A stretch of DNA of 64,000 bases from Thamnidium elegans. Taxonomy: Eukaryota; Mucoromycota; Mucoromycetes; Mucorales; Mucoraceae. The stretch spans positions 1,178,001 to 1,242,000 of the forward strand of contig JAIXMG010000004.1 of assembly GCA_025201345.1 (NCBI GenBank), read 5' to 3'. Position 1 is the stretch's first letter, and every line of letters begins with the position of its first letter. The position numbers and the translations under genes were made by a program. The notes under the pieces are model-generated. The model saw only the letters and a program-made list of their open reading frames with translations. It was not told the origin of the DNA and did no database searches. Below, piece by piece: positions 1 through 10,818 of the stretch.

Positions 1-353
1 TCTTCAACGTTACAGATAACGGTACCTTCGGGCATAGAGGCCAAAGGTAAAACATTACCAATGTTTAAGGTAGCCTTCTTACCGGCATAAATGAATTGAC
101 CAGTATACATACCTTCTGTGGCAATAAATGTTTCGGTACGGAGCTTGTACTTATAAGGGTCACGGAAGACAACCTTGGCAAGAGGGGCACCTCTTCCAGG
201 ATCGTGAATGATATCTTTGACAATACCACGAACATAACCATGACGTTCAGCAAAATCAAAAACCCTGAGCTTGGCAGCACCCTTACGACCAACGGTATGG
301 GAACGGAAAATACTTCCGGCACCCTTTCTCTGAGCACGAATAACACGACCCAT
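1..353 (-). CDS. RPL8: 60S ribosomal protein uL2 (L8/L2), N-terminal part
   Basis: Partial gene cut by the window edge. The minus-strand reading from the ATG at 353 stays open to base 1 (about 117 codons) and starts [16 protein letters not shown], the very conserved start of eukaryotic uL2. It continues with [19 protein letters not shown] and [11 protein letters not shown], all family blocks. uL2 is a large-subunit core protein at the peptidyl-transferase centre; the functionally important C-terminal histidine loop lies outside the window. No intron is needed in this part. The start is fixed by the MGR motif and by an A-rich stretch just upstream. Identity is essentially certain; the rest of the gene cannot be assessed. 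Confidence 0.96.
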   Translation of the reverse strand, partial: MGRVIRAQRKGAGSIFRSHTVGRKGAAKLRVFDFAERHGYVRGIVKDIIHDPGRGAPLAKVVFRDPYKYKLRTETFIATEGMYTGQFIYAGKKATLNIGNVLPLASMPEGTVICNVE

Positions 354-1829
354 TTAAAATATATATATCTTTTAAATCCATAATAAAATAAAATAAAAAG
401 TTAGTTTTTTTTGAATCGATGAAAAAATTGTATATATATAGTGTGCGTCAATGTAATGTAAAAGAATCGAGAAATGTTGTACATTAAAAAAATCAGTCTC
501 CTTTATTTTTCATCCATATCTAAATCGTAAATCATCCATCCATCCATCTATATATCCAATCGCTTTCTTTTTTCTCGATTCTTTTTCAATAACGTTCTAC
601 TCTATACACATACAAAAAAAAATATTAAACATACCCTACTTGGGGGGAGAGAGAGAAGGAGTTGTATGGTTGACTGAGCAATTGACCTATTTTCAAGCGC
701 TGCTGTTAGTTGGGATCGCATAAAAGAAAGAAGCAGTCACTATATATATATATTAAAAACAGGTTTTCTCTTCTTTTAAAACTGGTATTTAGATATTATT
801 ATTTCTATTGTTATCTTTCTGTTTGAAAATTAAAACCTTTTGTGCGGTATAGTATGGAATTATATTTATAAAAAGAGTCTTTTATCATATCATCTTCTTG
901 CAAATACGTCTACTAGAACAAATACTAGACGAGAAATATTTACTGAATATCTTGGGCCTTTTAAAACCAAATATTTTTTTAGGTAGCATAAATGCTGTTG
1001 GTAAATTTTTGTTTCTATACACTCATTACTTAATCGTAGCTGTCAAGTATTATCACCTGTAACTATGTATTACAACAGTAAAAAGATCTATTGTGAGCTT
1101 ATATATATAAAAACTGCTATTTTTAATTCCTGAAATAATTAGACTTATCTTGCACACTCGAATGTTTATTATGAAGTACTTGTGATAAACGTAAAGTATA
1201 CACAGTATGGTTTTGTTTTTAAAAAATCGCTATTACAATTCTACTTGTACTGCTCATATAAAATTATTACATGATAAATGGTACAATACCAACAGCATGT
1301 AGATAATTAAATTATAATGCTACGGCTATATTATAAGATAGTGTATCACGAATATATACGGACCAAACAAACACTTCTTCCAAATTCATAGTAGTCCATC
1401 TAAATTCAGTTTTTCCACGGGGTTTTTTGTTAAAAAAAAAACTGATGAGAGCAAACTGGATTAAAAAAGCCTTGGTGTTATATGTTGCTTAATTACATTG
1501 CCATAAAAAAGAAACTAAAGGTATTTAGCCATAGCGTTTTATTAAAGAACACACATTAGCAATACTGAACTACCTCCCTCGGAAAGTATACACTTGCTTA
1601 TACATACAACACAAAGATGTATGTAATAAAATGATTACTTGGTTTTTTTTAGGATGTGTTTTTTTGATATATTATCCATATTTTTAGTAGTTGTTAAAAA
1701 AAATATATATTTATAAAAAGCTATCAGCTTGTTTTCTTTTTTCTTTCTTCCACTGCTATCCTTCTGATAAAAATTCATAAAAGGAGACGAGAAAAAGATT
1801 ACGAAGAGGAAGAACAGTATAGTCTTCCT
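354..1829. other. Intergenic, AT-rich
   Basis: About 1.5 kb between the divergent ribosomal protein gene and the decayed ORF. It holds short TATATA runs, a CATC repeat near 531-548, a GAGAGAGAG tract near 648 and poly(A)/poly(T) tracts. I see no conserved protein in any frame and no tRNA-like structure. The part next to 353 presumably contains the ribosomal protein promoter, but no specific element is convincing. Confidence 0.5.
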
Positions 1830-3676
1830 ATGCCCAAAGTTAAAAAAAGAGCACAGTCTGCTACATTCAAACCCAATATCAATGAGTTTCAAATTATTAT
1901 CAAAGAAGCTATTAGGTCTAGGCTATATAATTTAATAAAGACAACTTTAAAAAATAATCTTAAAAGTTACACCAAAGGTCTTAAAAAAACCGAAGAAGAA
2001 CGTAAGAGGGTTCTTCGCTATACGTATGTCGCTCTTGATGAGCAGTATGGTCCCTACTGGATACATCATTCAATTCAACGTCTTAAACTAAACGATCTTA
2101 CAATGTATACGAGCTACGTTAAAGAGCAATTCGATAATGTGGTAAAAGAAGTAAAGAATACGTTAACCAAAGAAATAGGAAAACCTGAAAGGACATATTC
2201 TAGCAAGTATTCTTCAGTGGATGATGCTGTTGATGAACAAGAACAAATAAATTCGATTGTAGTACCTCTTAGTCAAGTTCTCCGTAAAGATTTACCTATT
2301 GCATTAAGACGTAAAATAATCGATAACTTTAACAATGCAATTCAACTATATTCTGATTTTTCTTCCATCTTTTCTCTTAATGCTTAATTGAATATGCTAA
2401 GGTTTGCAATGCTTAGCAATATTACAGCTGAAAATAATAGAGTCCAAATGGATAGTATTCTTCCACGTGAATTCCGAGTTTCTTCCACCACAATTGAATT
2501 CCCAGTAGCACCTACCACCCATGCAAATAATGACGCTAAAAGGCAATCTGATTATAAGACTTTGTTCATGTTAAGTCATTTACAAGTTATCAATACCTTG
2601 AAATTTGGTGTTAGTGGAATCCAAAAAGAAACTCAAAATAATTATCCGCTTTGGATTGAACTAACCTCATCCGATGACGCTCAGACAGTTCAAGATAATG
2701 ACGTTAACAAAGAATTACAAGAGTTTGTTTAAGAAGCGAAGAGCATTAACTCGACAATCAAAAAAGCTGCCATGGCACAATTCTCTACCAACTTGGAAAC
2801 CTGTACAAGGGTGGCGAAAAATTTAAGAAAACTTTAGATTCTGTATTAAAAGTCTTATTAATTGTAAATCTACAGCCTACAAAAGAGAGAGAGAGAAGAC
2901 GTTATAAAGATAACAAGCAGAACATTTCTGAAGACAACACTAATATCACTGTACCTCGAATCCTTGCAAAAAATAAAAAGAGATCCTGTTAAATAAGTAT
3001 ACAAAGAAACTTCAAAAATGCGAAGAAAAGAATCAAGCTGAAAGTGTAAACAGAATGAGAAGAATAATCGAGCATATGAAGAAACAAAAGACGAAAAGAT
3101 CGGTAAAGTATACCTCATACACACAAACCTGTATTAATACTTGTAGTAACTTTATTTACATACGTTAACATTATAACCTAAAAGTTTAAAGAAATCTCAA
3201 ATGAAAAAAGACGAGGAAGATAACGATATCGAAGAAGTAAATGTGAGCAAGGGTGAAATAGATATATCTAGCCGAAGATTATCAAAGCTGAAGAGTACGT
3301 TGGATTACATGTTGTATACACATGAAAAAGAAAGAATCAGCAAGCAAGTTTTTGGTTTGGCGGGTATGACCGATAAAGAGATGCATATATGTTCACAACT
3401 GTTTTCTTCGTAAAACCTTATATTCCACCGAAGAAGGAAATATACTTGATTCCGGCGCAACTACCACTTCTGGTATTATTGAATCAAGTTTTTAAGACAT
3501 CTGAATATACCAAACTTAGCGTCAAATTATGTCCAAGGCCAAGTCCATCTTCCTGTTTATGTTTACCATTAGATATGACCATGCTGTATATGCTAATGAC
3601 GAATTTTAATGATAGTCCTTTCGATTTATTTTCTAAAGAAGGAACATCCATTGTAAGTATAAATCATTTTAAATAA
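1830..3676 (+). pseudogene. Decayed ORF, unknown protein
   Basis: A coding-looking stretch broken by stops and frame changes. An ORF of 185 codons (1830-2387, basic lysine-rich start) is followed directly in the same frame by 114 more codons (2388-2732) after one TAA at 2385-2387. Beyond 2732 the same frame continues a few dozen codons to a TAG, then peptide-like text reappears in other frames (about 2895-2990, 3201-3413, 3389-3676). The composition (LRKDLPIALRRK, FSSIFSLNA, VSSTTIEFPVAP) looks like real protein rather than chance AT-rich reading. No domain is recognised. The pattern suggests a decayed member of a repeated or mobile-element-linked family, but that is inference. Spliced-out stops are possible but no good intron flanks the TAA at 2385. 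Confidence 0.45.
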
Positions 3677-4472
3677 TTACTGGCTTTAATATATATATAG
3701 TTATTTATAGATGTCAAACTAAGCATTTAGACCTGTAAAACACCAGCTTGATACTCCCTTTCTGGTTTTACCAAAAGCTCATAAACTGACATCAAAGAAT
3801 ATAAATTACTTGTGTTTAAAAAACCAAATGGCATATAAACTTGAACAAAGAAAAAAGAAAACGGTTAGTATAAGGCAACATAGGTACATAACTATTAAGA
3901 ATAAATTGTAACTAGCTCTATATTCTACATTTATAACAACTGGGGAAAATGCAAAGCTTGTATTATGGTGTAGATCCGCTGCGATCCATGCCTCAAAAGA
4001 CATTATAATGTTTGTATGTGGTTCATATAACGGTTTCGCATTCCTTATTGTTACCTTTTATGTCAAGTGGCTTTTTTTTTTAAAAAATGCAATAAAGAGA
4101 TGATCGATAAATACATCAATTATGAAACGCATAAAGATCTAAAAGTTATGGAATAAAAATAAGTATTACAAAAAAGTATCCATATATAAAAACAGACTTT
4201 TTTTTTTTTTTTTTTTTTTCTGGGAAAGTTTAAAGATTGGGACCATAACCGAATTTCTGGGAAAAAAAAATAGGCTTTTTTTCTCCTTCTAATACACAGG
4301 TTTCTGTTTCTAATTGATTATTGTTTTGTAAGTATCGTAGTTTAAAATAAACATTTGAAGGACACTTACCAACAAAAAATAAAATATAGTTGCCAACTAA
4401 AGGATACAATAATAAAAAAAGATGGTATGCAATGTAGCAGCAAAATAAATATGGTAGTTAGATTTTGCTTTT
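3677..4472. other. Intergenic, no gene seen
   Basis: AT-rich spacer before the minisatellite upstream of transaldolase. It contains a poly(T) tract near 4198-4220 and no convincing coding frame or structured RNA. Confidence 0.5.
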
Positions 4473-4580
4473 AATGTATATAACCCAGGTAATGTATATA
4501 ACCCAGGTAATGTATATAACCCAGATAATGCATATAACCCAGGTAATGCATATAGCCCAGATAATGCATATAACCCAAGA
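4473..4580. repeat. 18-bp minisatellite, six tandem copies
   Basis: Six head-to-tail units of 18 bp, consensus AATGTATATAACCCAGGT, at 4473, 4491, 4509, 4527, 4545 and 4563. Units differ by a few transitions (GTA/GCA, GGT/GAT, AAC/AGC). The unit length is a multiple of three and one frame reads NVYNPG-like hexapeptides, but that frame has a stop just upstream (TAG) and another soon after the array, so it is probably not coding. It lies about 230 bp upstream of the transaldolase ATG. Confidence 0.9.
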
Positions 4581-4730
4581 AACCGCTTATAAATAAGCCA
4601 AATTATCCAGAACCACTTAAATTAGGGCCTGTACCCTATTTTTCTATGACAAATAAATTTGTAAGTCCCTCATCCCCGTCATCCTCTCCGGCCTTTTTCA
4701 ATTGCCGAAATTGTTCTGTTTTGAATGCGG

Positions 4731-4740
4731 ATTATAAATA
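4731..4740 (+). promoter_or_regulatory. TATA-like element of transaldolase
   Basis: ATTATAAATA lies about 73 bp upstream of the transaldolase ATG, a plausible core-promoter spacing for a highly expressed fungal gene. It is followed by a pyrimidine-rich TTTTCTTTTCC leader. Assignment rests on position and sequence only. Confidence 0.45.
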
Positions 4741-4812
4741 GTGCTTTATTGAGTCATACTTTTTATTCTTTTCTTTTCCTTTCTTTTCCTTTATATTTTA
4801 ACATAATCAAAT

Positions 4813-5937
4813 ATGTCTGTCCTCGAACAACTCAAGCAATTCACCACTATTGTTGCCGATTCTGGTGATTTCGAATGTAGGTTTTTTTTAAATAAAATAA
4901 ATCATATATAGTATTGACACGTTCTTTTCTCTTTTAGCTATTGCTCAATACAAGCCTCAAGATGCCACCACCAACCCTTCTTTAATTTTAGCTGCTGCTC
5001 AAAAGCCTCAATACGCCCATCTTATCGAAGATGCTATCAAGTATGCTCAATCTAAGGATATGTAAGTAATAAATAAATAAATTAAAAAAAAAAAAGTGTT
5101 GGGGTTGTGGAGAAAGAAAAAAAAAAGCAAACAAAAGACTAATACATTTATACTAGTTCTGACGAAGAAAAGCTCGAGTTAGCTACCGATAAGCTTTTAG
5201 TTAACTTTGGTGCTGAGATCTTAAAGATTGTTCCAGGTCGTGTCTCTACTGAGGTTGATGCTCGTCTCTCTTTCAACAAGGAAGCTACCATCGCCAAGGC
5301 TCTTTCTCTTATTAAATTGTATGCTGATAACGGTGTTGATAAAGACCGTGTCTTGATCAAGATTGCTTCTACTTGGGAAGGTATTCAAGCTGCTCACGTT
5401 CTTGAAACTGAACATAACATTCACTGTAACTTGACCTTGTTGTTTGGTTTCGCTCAAGCTGTTGCTTGTGCTGAAGCTGGTATTACCCTCATCTCTCCTT
5501 TCGTTGGTCGTATCCTCGATTGGTATAAGAAGAGCACTGGTGAGAATTACTCTGCCACCAGTGATCCTGGTGTCTTGTCTGTCACCAACATCTATAACTA
5601 CTACAAGAAGTTCGGTTATAACACTATTGTTATGGGTGCTTCTTTCCGTAACACTGGTGAGATTGAGGAATTAGCTGGTTGTGATTTCTTGACTATTTCT
5701 CCCAATCTTTTGGGTGATTTACAAAAAGATGAAAAGAAATTGGAACGTAAGTTGAGTCCCGAGATTGCTCAAGCCTCTAACCTTGAAAAGGTTTCTTTCT
5801 TCAAGGATGAAAAGGCTTTCCGTTGGGAAATGAACCAAGATGCTATGGCCACCGAAAAGTTGTCTGAAGGTATTCGTAACTTTGCTAAGGATGGTGTCAA
5901 GCTTGAAAACTTATTGAAGGAGAAGCTTGCTTTGTAA
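4813..5937 (+). CDS. TAL1: Transaldolase
   Basis: Cytosolic enzyme of the non-oxidative pentose phosphate pathway that moves a dihydroxyacetone unit from sedoheptulose 7-phosphate to glyceraldehyde 3-phosphate. Three exons (4813-4876, 4938-5061, 5157-5937) give 322 aa, the usual length of the TalB-type family. The start [11 protein letters not shown] and the block DATTNPSL are typical. The Schiff-base lysine is Lys131 in [12 protein letters not shown], and [21 protein letters not shown] and [10 protein letters not shown] are further family motifs. Both introns are GT-AG and each splits a codon. Codon choice is biased to C/T-ending codons compared with neighbouring genes, which fits high expression. 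Nothing appears truncated. Confidence 0.97.
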
Positions 5938-6470
5938 ATATTCCCCCACTACTCTCTCTCTCTTTTCTATTTGTAAACTTTTTCGCATGAAATTCTCTTT
6001 TCTTGTGATTAATTTGTTAAATAAATCATCTTTTTTTTTGACAACCTTCTTTTTTTTTGGGGCTATTTTTTTTTATTCTCTCGGGAAATTTTAAATAGTG
6101 GAATTGCCCGCTGTGGTACAATGCAGGAATTTTGGGGCCCACTCAATAAAAAAAACCCATGTTTTACAGCATAACGTAACTTTAGTCATCTCTTTGTTGG
6201 GTTTATCCGATTATCATCAGTGACCAATAATGTCCGTCATTGGCTATTCCTTTCTTTCTTTCTTTTTCTTTTCAATATAAGCTTTATAATTAAACACTTT
6301 ACTTTTTGAGTAATATGAGAAAACTGACAGCTTTCCCCTTTCTATTATGAACGTGGTTCTTATTATACATGCAGAAAAAAGTTATCTTAATGTAACTGTC
6401 ATTCACGCATAGTACTTACCATTTCATTGGTTTGTAAAAGCAGTCTCTTTTTTTTTTTATATTTTTTTTT
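5938..6470. other. Intergenic spacer between TAL1 and MCM2
   Basis: About 0.5 kb of AT-rich sequence with a CT-rich stretch directly after the transaldolase stop (likely 3' UTR) and several poly(T) runs. No coding frame or RNA gene is seen. Confidence 0.5.
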
Positions 6471-6500
6471 TACGTCGCGACTTCTAGCTAAACGCGCTTT
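6471..6500 (+). promoter_or_regulatory. CGCG-containing elements upstream of MCM2
   Basis: TACGTCGCGA (6471-6480) and AACGCGCTTT (6491-6500) are isolated GC-rich words in an AT-rich spacer, 73-100 bp upstream of the MCM2 start. Fungal MCM genes are commonly driven at G1/S by MBF/E2F-like factors that bind CGCG cores (MCB, ACGCGT; E2F, GCGC). The match to that class is inference from sequence and neighbour; the exact consensus ACGCGT is not present. Confidence 0.35.
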
Positions 6501-6572
6501 CTCGAACAAATTTTTTTTTTTGGTCTATTCTCTCTTTTTTTTTTAATATAAAAAAGTTTATATATAAATAGG

Positions 6573-9507
6573 ATGGTAAAGAAAAAAAAATAAATGACAT
6601 GTTAGTTTTTTTTTTACTCAATTGTTAAAAAAATAAATAATTATAGTCTGGATATAATAAGAGAAGAAGAAACAGTATCAACGAAGAAGAAGGAAGCCAA
6701 GACGGCGGGGATTCACCTGAACCTTCTTCCTTGTTTCCTTCTTCCCCTGCTCCATTCTTTTCTGAAGCAGAATATAGAAATGAACAAGAAGATCTTGTTG
6801 ATGATGACGGTTTAAATGACTCTGATAATGGCGATATTGATATTTTCCAAGACGCTGAAAGGTAAAGAAAAAAAACAGGCAAAAAAAAAAGGGGAAGGAG
6901 GAATCTGATATATAACTTGTAGAGATTATGTTGAAAATGATCAACTCGATAATTATGAAAATGAAGGCGTCGATGATCAACAGTATGAACCGCTTGATTT
7001 AGGAGCCCGTAACGCACTTGACAACAACTTGAATAAACGTGATGTAGAAATTAGAAGAAGAGAAGGACGTGTTGCTGGTGCTTTTATTTATGGATTAGAT
7101 GAGGAAGTAAATGATAGTTTGCCTCCTGTTAGAAGACATCGTCATATTTATGATGCTCAAAATATAGATCAAGATGAAGATGGTGTTCCGGAAATGTCTT
7201 TAAACGATCTTCGTAATATTAAAGATTCATCTATTGCAGTTTGGATTACTAGAGAAGCAGTACGTAGAGGTATTAAAAGAGAGTTCCGTGACTTTTTACA
7301 AACATTTGTTGATGAACATGGTACATCTGTTTATGGTGAACGTATCAGAGATATGGGTGAACGTAACAAGGAATCATTTGAAGTCAATTACGAAAATTTA
7401 GCCGACAGTAAAATTATTTTAGCTTATTATTTATCAAACTCACCTATCGCTATGTTAAAGATTCTTGATGAAGTTGCTTTAGAGGTCACATTGATGCAAT
7501 TCCCTGCTTATGAACGTATTCACAGAGAAATTCATGTACGTATTACTGATTTACCCGTCAAGAATACTTTACGTGAATTAAGACAATCTCAATTGAATTG
7601 CTTGATCCGTGTATCTGGTGTAGTTACACGTCGTTCAGGTGTATTCCCTCAATTGAAATGGGTCAAATACAATTGTGGTAAATGTTCAGCTCTTTTAGGC
7701 CCATTTTATCAAGATATTCATAACGAAATCAAGATTAATACTTGTCCTAGTTGTCAAAGTAAAGGTCCATTTAATGTCAATATGGAACAAACCGTTTATC
7801 GTAACTATCAAAAACTTACTATTCAAGAATCTCCTGGTACCGTCCCTCCTGGTCGTTTACCTCGTCACAGAGAAGTTATTTGCCTTTGGGATTTAATTGA
7901 TCAAGCCAAACCTGGTGAAGAAATTGAAGTTATTGGTATTTACCGTAATAACTTTGATGCATCCTTAAGTACCAAGAACGGTTTCCCTGTATTTGCAACA
8001 ATTATCGAAGCCAACTTTATTAACAAGAAAGAAAATATGTTTGCTGCTTATAGATTAACTGAAGATGATACCAAACAAATTTTGGCTATGGGTAAAGATA
8101 AACGTATCGGTAAAAAGATTATGAAGAGTATAGCTCCTTCTATTTATGGTCATGATGATATCAAGAGAGCCATTGCTTTAGCTATGTTTGGTGGTGTACC
8201 CAAGAATATTCAAGGTAAACATATTATTCGTGGTGATATTAATATTTTAATGTTGGGTGATCCTGGTACTGCTAAATCTCAATTCCTTAAGTACGTTGAA
8301 AAGACTGCCCATCGTGCTGTGTTCACAACTGGTCAAGGTGCAAGTGCTGTAGGTTTGACTGCTTCTGTGCATAAGGATCCTATTACACGTGAATGGACAT
8401 TGGAAGGTGGTGCACTTGTATTAGCTGATCGTGGTGTTTGTTTAATTGATGAGTTTGATAAAATGAATGATTCTGATCGTACGTCTATTCATGAAGCAAT
8501 GGAACAACAATCTATTTCTATCTCAAAGGCAGGTATTGTCACTACTCTTCAAGCTAGATGTTCTGTTTTAGCTGCTGCTAATCCTATCCGTGGTCGTTAC
8601 AACTCATCCATTCCCTTTTCTCAAAATGTCGAATTAACTGAACCTATCTTGTCTCGTTTTGATGTACTCTGTGTTGTCAAGGATTTAGTCGATCCTGAAC
8701 TTGATCATATTTTAGCTACAAATGTTATTGGTAGTCATATCCGTAGTCATCCTCTTCACAATGAAACAGATGAAAAGTTTGCTCAACCTGGAAACAAAGA
8801 TGCAGATGTAAGCTATATATACTTTGAATAAGAAGAAATTATACTAATAATTCGTCATATATAGGTTATCGACCAAGATCTTTTAAAGAAATATATCATG
8901 TATGCTCGTGAAAAAATTCAACCTAAATTACAACAAGTAGATGAAGATAAGTTATCTCGTCTTTACTCTGAGTTAAGAAGAGAATCACTCGCTAGTGGTA
9001 GTATTCCTATTACTGTACGTCATCTTGAATCTATGATTCGACTTGCAGAAGCACATGCTAAGATGCATTTAAGAGAATACGTTCGTTCGGATGATGTTGA
9101 TATGGCTATTCGTGTTGCATTAGATAGTTTCATTAGTGCACAGAAATTCAGTATGATGAAGATTCTTCGTAGAGTAAGCTTAACTAAGTATTTAATATAT
9201 GTATGTATATATATGTACTAACTTTTTTCTTTTGTAGCGTTTCATGAAGTTTATCAGAAACTCTCGTGATGATCATGAATTATTATTCGCTACATTAGAC
9301 GATGTATTTACTGAAAAGCGTAAAATTTATCAACTTCGTAACAAGCGACTTCCTACTGAACTTTCTATTTCGATTTCTGAATTTGAAAGTAAAGCCAAAT
9401 CATTGAACGTACAAGACATTCAATCCTTCTTCCATTCTGAACAATTTGAAAGTAATCGTTATGTGTTGAATTCCAGTCAAGGAATGATTATTAAGCATTT
9501 TATTTAA
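6573..9507 (+). CDS. MCM2: DNA replication licensing factor Mcm2
   Basis: Subunit of the MCM2-7 replicative helicase. Exons 6573-6575, 6647-6861, 6923-8807, 8865-9173 and 9238-9507 give 893 aa, close to the yeast and human proteins. The first coding exon would be the ATG alone, followed by GTAAAG; the next exon opens [10 protein letters not shown], like other Mcm2 starts. An acidic serine-rich N-tail leads to the conserved block around residues 73-130. A C4 zinc finger (CGKC...CPSC) spans about 324-350. The AAA+ core has Walker A GDPGTAKS at about 518-525, Walker [10 protein letters not shown] at 579-587 and arginine finger LSRFD at about 649. The C-terminal helical part includes [16 protein letters not shown]. 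The gene is convergent with the methyltransferase, with 26 bp between stops. Confidence 0.97.
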
Positions 9508-9533
9508 TAAAAAAATATATATATATATATATC

Positions 9534-10370
9534 TTATTTTTTAATTGCTATAATTCGAAGACGATTATACATGATGCACCATTTACCGTCTTCTCTTTGA
9601 TAACTAGGACGAAGGTGTTCTTGTACCTCTAAAGCTACTTGTTTATGCTCTTCGACTGGAATATCCTTAAGGAAATCAAATCCAAACATTTCAATCCATC
9701 CTACAATGTCTGTATTCAACTCGGTAATACGAGGGCATAATTCAGCTTGTACTACTTGGAACCCATTTTCAGTCAACAACTTGCTGTAGTATTCAGCAGA
9801 TGGGAAAAACCAAGGTGAATAAGATTGACCATTAAGTCCACGTCGGTTTAACGCTGAAATTAGTCCCGTTTGAATTTCTATAATTAGGTTAGTCATTTGT
9901 CCTACTTTTATTAAATAGTTTTTATACGCTTTACCACCGCAATTCATAAATCCACCAAACTCAGTTACAAAGCGACCTTGTGGTTTCAAGACGTATCTAA
10001 TATTTCGAATTATCTTGACAGGATCTCTTTTTAACCAATGCAAAGTAGCACTGGAAAAGACCGCATCAAAATAATTTGAATTTTGAGTTTGATTAAACCA
10101 AGTATCTAGGTCATATCCATCAACAGTCATGTAACTAGTATTTTCTGGTTTATCTTGATTGGCACTAGTAATCATTCGACGACTAGAATCAACACCGATT
10201 ACAGACTTGCAACGAGTAGCCAGCTCTTTTGTAAGTACTCCGTCACCACACCCGAAATCAAGTACATGTTCGGTTGGTTGAGCGTCAAGCAAATCAAGAA
10301 TAATGTTACCTAGCTTTGGAACAAATGAAGCGTGTTTTACGTAGTTAGAAGCGGACCAATTATCTGTCAT
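9534..10370 (-). CDS. Class I SAM-dependent methyltransferase
   Basis: Soluble Rossmann-fold methyltransferase. SAM-binding motif I is VLDFGCGDG at residues 36-44, followed by the acidic motif II VIGVDSS and motif IV-like DAVFSSATLHW, then VLKPQGRFVTEFGG. The overall pattern resembles the trans-aconitate/ubiE-like group, but the acceptor substrate cannot be told. The full frame is open for 278 codons, yet a 57-nt GT-AG segment at 9878-9934 (GTAAAG start, CTAAC branch, TATAG end) has no stop and keeps frame. Removing it joins FMNCG to EIQTGLISALNRRGL, which reads like the family, so I prefer exons 10370-9935 and 9877-9534 (259 aa). It converges on MCM2. Confidence 0.85.
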   Translation of the reverse strand: MTDNWSASNYVKHASFVPKLGNIILDLLDAQPTEHVLDFGCGDGVLTKELATRCKSVIGVDSSRRMITSANQDKPENTSYMTVDGYDLDTWFNQTQNSNYFDAVFSSATLHWLKRDPVKIIRNIRYVLKPQGRFVTEFGGFMNCGGKAYKNYLIKVGQMTNLIIEIQTGLISALNRRGLNGQSYSPWFFPSAEYYSKLLTENGFQVVQAELCPRITELNTDIVGWIEMFGFDFLKDIPVEEHKQVALEVQEHLRPSYQREDGKWCIMYNRLRIIAIKK

Positions 10371-10818
10371 TGCTTTATATATAAGTAAAAAGATAAGAAA
10401 AAAAAAATAAAAGGGGGAGGGGGATCAAGAGCTCTTTTATATATTGCAAGTGCAAAGTTTAGTCCTAATTTTCATTGGCTAGTATGTTCATGACACAAAG
10501 TTATCAATAATGCGTCTTCAAAAGAATACTGGTTTTCTTTTTTTTTTTAAAAAAAAAAAAAATTTATTTCAAGGTATTTATAATATAATACCGAAATCAA
10601 GAAAAAGAGGGAGAGACAGAGAGAGAGAGAAAAAAAATATATAATAATTGTACATAAATGAATGGGGGGAAGTTTTTTTTTGTTTTTTTTTTATGAGTTT
10701 GTTTGTTACATATATATAGGTCTAAATGCGTATGTGTGTGGGGGGAATATCTAATAAGGAGAGAAGGGATCATAAGTCATAATTGTTTTGTTTTTGTATA
10801 TCCTTGTACCGGCAAGTA
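10371..10818. other. Intergenic, homopolymer-rich
   Basis: Spacer between the methyltransferase start and the 3' end of the zinc-finger gene. It has a T-run/A-run palindrome at about 10538-10562, a GAGAGA tract near 10610-10630 and a G-rich run near 10738. No gene is seen. Confidence 0.5.

Noticed and set aside
4473..4580. Tandem repeat as CRISPR array or coding NVYNPG repeat
   Set aside because: Units are contiguous without spacers, the genome is eukaryotic, and the peptide frame is closed by stops on both sides.
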